From contig NZ_CP041186.1 of assembly GCF_006517175.1 (NCBI RefSeq), positions 7,281,074-7,345,073 of the forward strand: DNA of 64,000 bases, in the 5' to 3' direction. The notes beneath the pieces are model-generated. The model was not told the origin of the DNA. It ran no database searches and was given only the letters and a program-made list of their open reading frames with translations. Source of the stretch: Persicimonas caeni. GTDB taxonomy: Bacteria > Myxococcota_A > Bradymonadia > Bradymonadales > Bradymonadaceae. Every line of letters begins with the position of its first letter. Position 1 is the stretch's first letter. Below are positions 52,483-59,908 of this stretch, piece by piece. A program made the translations under genes and the position numbers.

Positions 52483-53187
52483 ATGAAGCGATTTAACCTG
52501 ATGACACTGCTGGCATTCATCGCCGGCGTGATGATGCTGACCGGTTGCCCGAAGCCGCCCAAAAAGGCGCTGTCCGACGCGCAGCAGGCGCTGCTGGATG
52601 CTCGCGGCGTCAAAGACTGCGCCAGTGACAAGTTCAAGGCTGCCCAGCGCTTGCTCGACGAGGCTGAAGAGCTCTCCAAGCAAGAGAAGTATGAGGAGGC
52701 CGAGCGCAAGGCAAAGGCCGCCCAGAAGCTCGCCCGTGAGGCGAAGCTCGAAGGGGAGGCAAACTGGGAAGATTGCCAGAAGAAGAAACAGCTCGCCGAC
52801 AAGGCCGAGAACCCCGAGCCCGTCGAGGAGGAGGACGAAGAGGTCGACGAGCAGCTTACGCTCGACACCGTTTACTTCTCGTACGACAGCTCCGAGCTCA
52901 GCGCCGATGCCCGGGCGGTGCTCGATGAGAACGTGCGTTGGATGAAGAAGCACACCGACAAGCGCGTCGTCCTCGAGGGACACACCGACGAGCGCGGCAC
53001 CCCGGAGTATAATCTGGCGCTCGGTGAAAGCCGCGCGCGACGCGTCAAGCAATACGCCGTGCAGATGGGCGTCGATGGGGATCGGCTGAGTATTCTGTCC
53101 TACGGCGAAGAGAAGCCAGCCGCGTTCGGCGCGACCGCATCGGACTACGCCAAGAACCGTCGCGTCGAGTTCGTGCCCAAAAACTAA
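52483..53187 (+). CDS. pal: Pal peptidoglycan-associated lipoprotein
   Basis: The ATG at 52483 has GGAG eight bases upstream. The 234 residues start with a lipobox (MMLTGC) and a helical coiled-coil linker (residues about 30-105), longer than in E. coli Pal. The OmpA-type C-terminal domain follows (VYFSYDSSELSADARAVLDEN; VVLEGHTDERGTPEYNLALGESRA; LSILSYGEEKPA; KNRRVEFV), with the peptidoglycan-binding residues in GHTDERGT. It anchors the outer membrane to peptidoglycan. It ends the core tol-pal set. Confidence 0.96.
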   Translation: MKRFNLMTLLAFIAGVMMLTGCPKPPKKALSDAQQALLDARGVKDCASDKFKAAQRLLDEAEELSKQEKYEEAERKAKAAQKLAREAKLEGEANWEDCQKKKQLADKAENPEPVEEEDEEVDEQLTLDTVYFSYDSSELSADARAVLDENVRWMKKHTDKRVVLEGHTDERGTPEYNLALGESRARRVKQYAVQMGVDGDRLSILSYGEEKPAAFGATASDYAKNRRVEFVPKN

Positions 53188-53212
53188 TCCAAAGCTGTTC
53201 CCGGAGCCGGTC

Positions 53213-54154
53213 GTGGATGAATCTGCTGCTGACAACCCCTCCCGCAGCCAGCTGCTCGCTGAGCTGTCCGAAGCGCTCGGCCAACCGGTCGTGGCCATTG
53301 TCAGCGGCTGGCAAGGCGACAATATCGTCAACCTGGGCGACGAGGCTGTGCGCGTCTTTCTCGAGGTGCTGGACGAAGAACTCGAGGGAGCCGAAGACGA
53401 AGTCGACTCCGTGGCGCTCTACCTGGTGGGGCGGGGCGGTTTTCCGGTCTTCGCTGAAGGCGTGTGGCGAGCCCTTACGGGCCGCGGGATCGAGGCCACG
53501 GCGGTGGTTCCGTATCGGGCCGATGGGATCTACAGCCTGCTGTGCCTGAGCGCCCAGCAACTCTTGATGCATCCGTACGGTGCAGTGGGGGCTTACGATC
53601 GTCGCCCGCTCGGTCGTTTCAAGGCCCGCATCGACGGTGAGAGTCTACTCGGTCTGAGTGACGTTGCTTCGTTGGAAATCGCCGAGGCCGACGCGCTGGC
53701 CGAATTGGGCTTCGAGCGCCGCCAGGCGCAGCTCTGTCGTGAATTGATGAAGAGAATGGTGGGCGGGACCGAATCGGGCACCGGCGCTCGTGTCGAGCGC
53801 AGCCTCTGTGCGGAATCGTTGGGAGGCGAGTTGGCGCTGTCTGCCGCCGAACTCGATCGCGTCGGCTTGAGCGCCCGGGTCGCCGACCCGACGCTCGCGT
53901 CACTGATCTGGCGACTTTATTGCGCTTACGAGCAGGAACTCGAGATTCTCGAGCCGCCCACGCCGCGCTACACCGCCTCGGATGTAGCCGACGAGGTCGA
54001 GTTCGCACCCGCCATGGGGCTAACCGGGGCTCTGATCGAGGGTCGGCATCGACAGATCCGATACGAGTTGGACACCGGTAGTCCCGATCCCGACACCAAC
54101 ATGCTCACAGGTGAATGGCTTTGGGAGCCGATGTCGATCGGTGATCTGATCTGA
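53213..54154 (+). CDS. SDH/ClpP-fold protein without catalytic serine
   Basis: The 313-residue protein resembles the serine dehydrogenase proteinase (SDH_sah) family, a ClpP-like fold. VALYLVGRGGFPVFAEGVWRAL matches the family's 'LhtpGG...ae.iv..l' and PYRADGIYSLLCLSAQQLLMHPYGAVGAYDRRP matches 'P.kA.SaGtlialgadeIvM...s.LGpiDPq'. The Ser of the 'SAG' nucleophile is Gly here, and the following residues also differ, so it looks inactive as a protease. The GTG at 53213 has GGAG upstream. It follows pal by 25 bases and is probably co-transcribed with the tol genes. Position and fold suggest a scaffold or an assembly role. Confidence 0.65.
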   Translation: MDESAADNPSRSQLLAELSEALGQPVVAIVSGWQGDNIVNLGDEAVRVFLEVLDEELEGAEDEVDSVALYLVGRGGFPVFAEGVWRALTGRGIEATAVVPYRADGIYSLLCLSAQQLLMHPYGAVGAYDRRPLGRFKARIDGESLLGLSDVASLEIAEADALAELGFERRQAQLCRELMKRMVGGTESGTGARVERSLCAESLGGELALSAAELDRVGLSARVADPTLASLIWRLYCAYEQELEILEPPTPRYTASDVADEVEFAPAMGLTGALIEGRHRQIRYELDTGSPDPDTNMLTGEWLWEPMSIGDLI

Positions 54155-54401
54155 TACGAGCGCCCCAGAACCGACCGATGAGTCGCTCTGGAGTGGTTTC
54201 TGCGCGAAATTTGCACGATTTCGGCTGGATTCGCATTCACGGGTTGTAAAAAACGTGCTACTTGCCTATTCTGAGAGTCCGTCTTGAAAGCAACCTACTT
54301 CGCTTAACCTTGGTCTTCCCTCTTGACCAAGGTGGGAATCTCTACTAGAAGACTTCTCCCCGGACGGCTTTTCTCTCAAAGAGCGTGTCTAGGATACAGA
54401 T
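54155..54401 (+). promoter_or_regulatory. Leader region upstream of tRNA-Leu with an inverted repeat
   Basis: In this 247-base region CCTTGGTC (54308-54315) and GACCAAGG (54325-54332) form a perfect 8-bp stem. The tRNA promoter must lie here; I do not see a clear pair of boxes. Confidence 0.45.
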
Positions 54402-54485
54402 GCCGGAGTGGCGGAATTGGTAGACGCGTCGGATTCAAAATCCGATATCCGCGAGGATGTGCGGGTTCGAGTCCCGCCTCCGGTA
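54402..54485 (+). tRNA. tRNA-Leu (anticodon CAA)
   Basis: The acceptor stem is GCCGGAG/CTCCGGT. The anticodon stem TCGGA/TCCGA encloses the loop TTCAAAA, giving anticodon CAA for UUG codons. A long variable arm, typical of class II tRNA-Leu, is followed by the T arm GCGGGTTCGAGTCCCGC. CCA is not encoded. Confidence 0.95.
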
Positions 54486-54490
54486 CTGAG

Positions 54491-54530
54491 CACAAAGGGC
54501 GCGAAGTTATGCTTCGCGCCCTTTGTGTTT
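54491..54530 (+). terminator. Strong hairpin terminator after tRNA-Leu
   Basis: CACAAAGGGCGCGAAG and CTTCGCGCCCTTTGTG form a perfect 16-bp stem around TTATG, followed by TTT and TTTC-like bases. Confidence 0.88.
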
Positions 54531-54761
54531 CTTGCCCTCCCTTGTCGCCCAATACTGGGCCCTTGCTTCTTGCTGCAGCCGTCCCAGTCGTCGTGTTTTT
54601 GTGCTGGTTATCCCCCTTCAGATGTCACAGTTTCATTCCTCGGCAGATGCTCTATACTGGGCCCGTCCGACTTACGGCTTTGAACTTGGAGCGGCTCTGC
54701 GCACGAAGACGCAGCAGCCGTCGGGACGGCTGCTTCCTTTTTTCCGTCGAGGTTGAACCGA

Positions 54762-55295
54762 ATGAGTGTAGTCATCGATCACGAATCCATTCGACGACAA
54801 CTTGTCGAGATTGAAGCCGCCGAGCGCGATCGCGAGCATGCAGGCGATTTGCATCGGCGTCGGGCCATCCAGGGGCTTTCGGCAGTTGGGCTGCTGAGCG
54901 CCGGAGCGCGTGAGCTGTATCGGCGCGAAGTGCTCGAGGCTCTTCCTACGGCGCGCTATCGTGTCGGCGTCGATTCACAGCCATGGCACACCACGTTGCA
55001 CCCGATGCCCGACTCGCTGACCAGCGGGGTGGCCTCCACGGCAGCTCACGTGGCGGCGGCGGCGCTGAGCGGCTTCGGCGGAGAACGTCGGGCCCAAGAG
55101 CGCCCGTGGGTCTCAATTGCTTCGGCGGGCTTTTTGGCGATCAGTGCCGTGGCCGCCGGCCGTCGACTTGTCGGCCAACTCGAAGACGGCGAGCTCGACG
55201 TATTCACCACGCTCGACGCGGTGGCCTCGGCGGCGGCGTTGCCGCTGGCCCTGCCCGAAGCGATGCGCGCCATCCGCGGATTGCTTCGTCGTTGA
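54762..55295 (+). CDS. Small hydrophobic protein of unknown function
   Basis: The ATG at 54762 has GAGG nine bases upstream and gives 177 residues. An N-terminal charged helix is followed by four weakly hydrophobic stretches (AIQGLSAVGLLSAGA, VASTAAHVAAAALSGFG, WVSIASAGFLAISAVAAG, LDAVASAAALPLALPEA). The pattern suggests membrane association. No family or motif is recognised. It stands alone between the tRNA-Leu terminator and the next small gene. Confidence 0.6.
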   Translation: MSVVIDHESIRRQLVEIEAAERDREHAGDLHRRRAIQGLSAVGLLSAGARELYRREVLEALPTARYRVGVDSQPWHTTLHPMPDSLTSGVASTAAHVAAAALSGFGGERRAQERPWVSIASAGFLAISAVAAGRRLVGQLEDGELDVFTTLDAVASAAALPLALPEAMRAIRGLLRR

Positions 55296-55370
55296 GTTGG
55301 TGTTTTTGCCTCGGCGTCGATTCGTTGTATGCTGAGGCTGATTAGTAGAAGGACCTCACAGGAGTCGATG

Positions 55371-55856
55371 ATGACTGCAAAGAAATGGATCACCGCGTGT
55401 GCCGTGGCGCTCGCCGTCTCGGGCTTGTCCGTGGCTGCATCGGCGGCCGATTTCGTCCCGTTCTCGAAAGTTGAAAACGTCTGCCCGGACTGCAAAAAGC
55501 CCAAGGCGGACGTCATCTCGATGTCGAACGGCTCGACCATCCGGGGCACGGTGGTCGCCGAGAATACTGATTTTTATACGGTGGTACGCTATGGCGAGGT
55601 GCGCGCGGTGCCGCGTAGCTCGGTCCAGAGCATTGCGTGGGCCGACGGCTCCAAGCCGTCCTCGCTGCTCGATAAAGACCAGATCGTGTTGAACAACGGC
55701 CACGTGCTCTCGGGTACGATTGTCGACGAAAAGGACGAGCCGGCCTTTTTCCAGATCAAGTCGTCGTTCAGCGACTACACCTACATGGTCACGAAGTCGC
55801 AGGTGAAGAAGGCTTATAAGGGTGGGTCGGAGTATAGTTTTTCGAAGGGTGGGTAA
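55371..55856 (+). CDS. Small exported protein with two SH3/Sm-like repeats
   Basis: The ATG at 55371 has GGAG six bases upstream. A signal peptide (residues 1-25, ending AASA-AD) leads to the CxxC-type motif CPDCKKP. Two related segments follow: SNGSTIRGTVVAENTDFYTV at about 58 and NNGHVLSGTIVDEKDEPAFF at about 105, each a short beta unit resembling Sm or SH3-like barrels. The role is unknown; the CPDC motif could bind metal. The gene converges on miaE over the decamer hairpin. Confidence 0.7.
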   Translation: MTAKKWITACAVALAVSGLSVAASAADFVPFSKVENVCPDCKKPKADVISMSNGSTIRGTVVAENTDFYTVVRYGEVRAVPRSSVQSIAWADGSKPSSLLDKDQIVLNNGHVLSGTIVDEKDEPAFFQIKSSFSDYTYMVTKSQVKKAYKGGSEYSFSKGG

Positions 55857-55860
55857 GGGG

Positions 55861-56048
55861 GGGCTTAAGGTGACTTAGGGTTACTAAGGGTGACTTGAGG
55901 TTACTAAGGGGGACTTAGGGTTATTAAGGGTAACTTAGGGTGACTTAGGCAGCCAGGTTGAAGCTGGCCTCTTTAGTAACCCTAAGTAACCCTAAGTATC
56001 TCTTAGTAACCCTTAGTAACCCTTAGTTACTCTTAGCCTAACCCTACC
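55861..56048. repeat. Inverted arrays of telomere-like 10-bp repeats
   Basis: The left arm (55861-55950) is nine successive decamers in strict 10-bp register, alternating TGACTTAGGG and TTACTAAGGG types. After a 20-base centre with its own small stem (GCCAG/CTGGC), the right arm (55971-56048) has about seven decamers of the complementary type (CCTAAGTAAC). The whole can fold into one long hairpin that fills the space between two convergent genes. Confidence 0.93.
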
Positions 56049-56622
56049 AACTGTGAAGGCGCGCCACTCCTTGGGAGGCCTGCAGAGCTTCGAGCTCAGC
56101 CTGGGCCATCTCGTGGAGGCGCGCCTTGACCGTTTCTTGGCCGAAGTAGCGCCGGGCGAGGTCGGTGTAGACGGTGTAGTGACGCGCCTCGGATTCGAAG
56201 AGCTCCCCATAGTAGTCGGCGAGTTGCTGATCTTCGAGGCGCTCGGCCAAGATCTTGAAGCGCTCGCAGCTTCGGGCCTCGATGAGCCCGGCGACGAGCA
56301 ACTTATCGAGGAGCGTCTCGGGCTCGTGGGTGCGAATATTCTTGACCAGCTTCTTGGCATACGGTGCCGGCTCTAGCTTCTGCAGCTCCACCCCGCGCGA
56401 GGCGAGGACCTCGAGCATCTGCTCGAAGTGCTCCATCTCCTCACGTACGATTCCGCTCAAGGTCTGCGGCAACTCCTCGCGGCCGGTGTACCGAAAGATC
56501 ATGCTCAGCGCGGTCGACGCGGCGCGCTTTTCGAGGTGCGTGTGGTCGATCAGGATGGTATCGAGGTGGGGTTCGATACGGTCGAACCACTCGGGGTCGG
56601 TCGGGGCTGCAAGGTTCAACAT
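56044..56622 (-). CDS. miaE: tRNA-(ms2io6A)-hydroxylase MiaE
   Basis: The 192-residue protein matches MiaE, a non-heme diiron hydroxylase of 2-methylthio-N6-isopentenyladenosine in tRNA. Diiron ligands and signature segments are present: DHTHLEKRAASTALSMIFRY, IVREEMEHFEQMLEVLASRG, LVAGLIEARSCERFKILAERL and LFESEARHYTVYTDLARRYF. The length is normal. The gene is the sole tRNA-modification gene in the window; miaA and miaB are not nearby. The stop codon reads into the decamer array at its right end. Confidence 0.95.
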   Translation of the reverse strand: MLNLAAPTDPEWFDRIEPHLDTILIDHTHLEKRAASTALSMIFRYTGREELPQTLSGIVREEMEHFEQMLEVLASRGVELQKLEPAPYAKKLVKNIRTHEPETLLDKLLVAGLIEARSCERFKILAERLEDQQLADYYGELFESEARHYTVYTDLARRYFGQETVKARLHEMAQAELEALQASQGVARLHSW

Positions 56623-56742
56623 GATAATGGTTTTGGCGGCGTGAGGGACGTGGTCGCTGCGAACATGCGAAAGTGCATTTAGACTTTCGGCGCGGATCTG
56701 TATAGTACTGTACGTCTAACTACCACTGTGGAGAAACTACGA

Positions 56743-57342
56743 ATGTCGAGCAAGACAACCGACGAGAAACGAGTGCGGTTCAGCGAACGGCGCAGCTCGG
56801 TGCGAGTGCGGAGTCTTTTGCCGTGTGCGGTGCGCGTCATCGACGAGTCCGAGATTCCCAAACTCGAAGCGCGTATCCTGGATATGGCGGTCATCGAGTC
56901 AGACAGCGTACTGCACGATACCGTCGACTGGAGCGAGCGCAGCGACGACCTGCCGCGCGAGGTGATCTTCGTGCTCAACGAGGTGCGTGCGCTGCGCCAG
57001 CAGATCACCGAAATCCAGCGGCTGGTCGAGCGCCAGGGTGAAGGGGCCATCGAGCCTCGCTGGGTCGTTATCAACGATCGCGGTTTTCGCGTGACGACCA
57101 CCGAGGACGACCCGGACATGCAGCCAGGGCAGTTCGTCGAGGTCAAACTGCGCATTCCGAGTATCCATAACCCCGATATTCTCGCTGTGGGCGAGGTGGT
57201 GCGCGGAGACGAAAAGTCGACCGCGGTCGAGTTTCGCGCCATCTCCCAACTGCATAAAAAGGCGATCATCCGCTACGCATTGCGCCGAGAGCGACAACTG
57301 GCGCGCAGCGGCAAGTATCCCTCGATTCGCGACAATGATTGA
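56743..57342 (+). CDS. PilZ-like domain protein
   Basis: The ATG at 56743 has GGAG nine bases upstream. Of 199 residues, 85-110 form a coiled coil (EVIFVLNEVRALRQQITEIQRLVERQ), and the flanking parts resemble a PilZ beta-barrel: an Arg-rich start FSERRSSVRVR (the RxxxR-like c-di-GMP motif) and VVINDRGFRVTTTED (in place of NxSxxG). The ending GQFVEVKLRIP and LAVGEVVRGDEKSTAVEFRAIS fits the PilZ barrel. The second binding motif is altered, so cyclic di-GMP binding is uncertain. It leads an operon with four following genes. Confidence 0.6.
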   Translation: MSSKTTDEKRVRFSERRSSVRVRSLLPCAVRVIDESEIPKLEARILDMAVIESDSVLHDTVDWSERSDDLPREVIFVLNEVRALRQQITEIQRLVERQGEGAIEPRWVVINDRGFRVTTTEDDPDMQPGQFVEVKLRIPSIHNPDILAVGEVVRGDEKSTAVEFRAISQLHKKAIIRYALRRERQLARSGKYPSIRDND

Positions 57343-57366
57343 GTGACGATCACCACTGGCCGGGAA

Positions 57367-59880
57367 ATGACGATGCGTTCGAAGTTTGTAGGAAGCCTCT
57401 GGTTGCTCTCGTGTCTCTTCTTGCTATTGAGTGCGTGCGGCAGAGACGGCGTCGCCGAGCGGTGTCAGTCGGACAACGACTGCACCGGCGAGCGCATGTG
57501 CGTCTCCGGCCAATGCCTCGATCCGGGCGACATCGACGCCGGGCCCGACGCCGACGCTGCGATTGTATGCACGAGCAATGACGATTGCCCGCAGGCAGGG
57601 GCGTGCTACGAAAGTGGCGGTGGCTGCGTGTCGAGCAGCTGTGTCATCCCCGAAGGCGCCGAACAAGGCGAATGCGAGTTGGAGCCGTGCGTCCTCGAGT
57701 CGTGCGCGCCCTACGAAGATGGCCAAGGCTGTGGCTGTGTGCCGCGTGCTTGCGAGTCCGCAAGCGATTGCGGCGAGTTTGCATGCGTCGGCGGCGAATG
57801 TGCGCCTTGCACCAGCGACGCCGAGTGTGGCGACGGCACCGTGTGTGCCGAGGACGGCCGCTGCGTCGAGGGGACGAGCTGTGAGACCGACGCCGACTGT
57901 CCCGCGCGCCAAATGTGCGACGCATCAGGACTCTGTGTCGATCGTCCCGAGTGTCTGCTCGACGACGACTGCGCCGACCAAGAAATCTGCCTTAACGGCC
58001 AATGCACCTACTCGCCCGATTGTGAGAGCGATGCTGACTGTGATGAGGGTTTCGAGTGCGTCGGCGACCAGTGCTATGAAGCGCTTTGCCGCGGCCCCGA
58101 GGACTGCCCGGCCGACCAATTCTGCGACGCCGGCGAATGTGTCGAGCCTCCCTCGGCCTCCTCGTGCTTCGTCGCCGCGCAGAATGGCGTAATCTCCGCA
58201 AACCAGCGCTACTCGCTCGAAGCCTTCGCCGTCGACGCTGAAGGAAACGGCATTCCGGCAAGCTTCGTGTGGGCATCGTCCAACGAGAGCGTGGCCACGA
58301 TTGACGCGACCGGCCCGAGCGCCGTGGGGCAGGGCGCCACGGGCACGACCACCATCACCGCAGCGTTGGCTGACACCGGCGTGCAGTGCTCGGGCGAGAT
58401 CGTACTGACCGGCCAGAGCGACGTCAGCCCCGGAGATTTGCGCGTGGTCGTCACCGACGTCGAGACCGGCCGCGGCGTCTCGGGTGCCGAGGTCGTCTTG
58501 AGTAACGGCACGAGCGCCGGAACCGACCAGAACGGCGTCGCCCTGTTGGCTGCGCCTCAAGGCCAGTACGACGTGTCGGTCTTCTCCGACGCTCACAACT
58601 TCGTGACCGTCCTCGACGTTCAGTCGACCGACATTCGCGTGCCGCTGACTCAGCGCCGTGGCACCGGCCCGGTCGCCGGGTTCACCGGCCAGTTCGACCT
58701 GAGCCAGATCAACACCACCGGCGACGTGACGCTGGGCTTGGCCGGAGCGAGCATCGCTGGCGGCCTGCTCGATCTCGACCTGCAACGCCTGCTCGGCGAG
58801 CCCTTCATGACGCGCCTGGAAGTGCCGGGCATGGGCGGCCAGGACGTGCCGCTTCCCGGCGGTCTGGTCGTCTTCGGCCGCGTCTTTGGCTTCGACCTCG
58901 ATTTCAAGCGCACCTACTACGCCAACACCTCCGGAGGCGCGCGCATCGGCTGGGGCTTGGCCGGTAAGGTGCCGGCCCAACGCCTCTTCTCGTTGTTCCA
59001 GAACGGCGGCGGTGGCACCGGAGACGTCTTGACGACGCTCCTTCCGCTCTTCAACCGCTTTGATCACGCCACCAAGCCGCTCAACCTGGTCGAGCAGCCC
59101 CGCGTCCAAGACACGGGCGACCTCGACGGTGACGGCGACACCACCGAGATGGTGCCCGACTACGACGCCTTCCCGCAGGAGTCGCTCGCCCCGCACGTGC
59201 GCCAGAACTTGGTGACGGACGTGGACGTCTCGAACTTCCCGCAGATGTCCGACGGCGCCGCCGAACTGGCTGTGCTCGTCGGTGGCGCGCTGCTCGACGC
59301 ACCGGGCTACGTGCCGCTGGGCATCAGCGCGACCAACGACCAAGATGGCGATGGACGCCCCGATACGCGCCGCCTGACCATGGCGCCGCCGCACGGATCG
59401 ATCTCGGGCGGCCGCTTCGCCATCGTCGCACTCGCTTTCCGCAGCGGCCAGGTCGGCTTCCAGAACGGTGTCCAACTCCCGGATGAATTCTCGGCCTCGC
59501 TTTGGAACGGGCAATCGCTGCCGACCGCCGTTGGCCTGGGAACCTTCCCGGATGCTTCGCAAGGCACCATTGACGACAACGCGCGCACCATCTCCGTGAC
59601 CGCCGATGCCGGTCCGGTGTACCGCGTACGTCTGGTCGGCGAGGAGCGCACCTGGGACGTCTGGTCCAAAGGCGCGCCTGGGGTTCAAGGCACCTTCTCC
59701 CATCAAGTAGTCATCCCGACACCCCCTTCTGGGCGCAGCGACCTGTTTACCTCCGCGGAGGTCTTCGTCGACGCAATTGCCGCCCAGGTCACCATGGACG
59801 ATCTGGTCCGAGCCACTGGCATTGGTCTGCGCGATGCCGGCGTGGTCGCGACCAGCTTTAGCCGCACCAAGATTCGGTGA
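57367..59880 (+). CDS. Cysteine-rich surface lipoprotein with Ig-like and carboxypeptidase-regulatory-like domains
   Basis: The ATG at 57367 gives a signal with lipobox LLSAC and 837 residues. Residues about 30-260 hold repeated Cys-rich modules of the form DxDCxxGxxCVxGxC, for example SDNDCTGERMCVSGQCLD and DADCPARQMCDASGLCVD, each a likely disulfide knot as in Myxococcota surface proteins. A BID2/Ig-like domain (about 265-355; ISANQRYSLEAFAVDAEG) and a carboxypeptidase-regulatory-like beta domain (about 360-430; VTDVETGRGVSGAEVVL) follow. The last 400 residues are not recognised. A 24-base gap separates it from the PilZ-like gene. It is probably on the cell surface. Confidence 0.78.
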   Translation: MTMRSKFVGSLWLLSCLFLLLSACGRDGVAERCQSDNDCTGERMCVSGQCLDPGDIDAGPDADAAIVCTSNDDCPQAGACYESGGGCVSSSCVIPEGAEQGECELEPCVLESCAPYEDGQGCGCVPRACESASDCGEFACVGGECAPCTSDAECGDGTVCAEDGRCVEGTSCETDADCPARQMCDASGLCVDRPECLLDDDCADQEICLNGQCTYSPDCESDADCDEGFECVGDQCYEALCRGPEDCPADQFCDAGECVEPPSASSCFVAAQNGVISANQRYSLEAFAVDAEGNGIPASFVWASSNESVATIDATGPSAVGQGATGTTTITAALADTGVQCSGEIVLTGQSDVSPGDLRVVVTDVETGRGVSGAEVVLSNGTSAGTDQNGVALLAAPQGQYDVSVFSDAHNFVTVLDVQSTDIRVPLTQRRGTGPVAGFTGQFDLSQINTTGDVTLGLAGASIAGGLLDLDLQRLLGEPFMTRLEVPGMGGQDVPLPGGLVVFGRVFGFDLDFKRTYYANTSGGARIGWGLAGKVPAQRLFSLFQNGGGGTGDVLTTLLPLFNRFDHATKPLNLVEQPRVQDTGDLDGDGDTTEMVPDYDAFPQESLAPHVRQNLVTDVDVSNFPQMSDGAAELAVLVGGALLDAPGYVPLGISATNDQDGDGRPDTRRLTMAPPHGSISGGRFAIVALAFRSGQVGFQNGVQLPDEFSASLWNGQSLPTAVGLGTFPDASQGTIDDNARTISVTADAGPVYRVRLVGEERTWDVWSKGAPGVQGTFSHQVVIPTPPSGRSDLFTSAEVFVDAIAAQVTMDDLVRATGIGLRDAGVVATSFSRTKIR

Positions 59881-59908
59881 GCAGACACGATTCGGTGAGT
59901 AGACAAAC

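Noticed and set aside
53213-54154. Active serine protease
   Set aside because: Gly replaces the catalytic Ser in the SAG box.
55977-55985. TAACCCTAA in the decamer hairpin as target of PPR repeats 1-9
   Set aside because: The nine bases match repeats 1-9 of the decoded code (the first repeat is degenerate), but the next base and the AAAGGAGG part do not match. A partial match in a repeat-rich tract is expected by chance.
55861-56048. Chromosome end (true telomere)
   Set aside because: The array is internal, flanked by intact genes on both sides, and forms an inverted pair instead of a terminal run.
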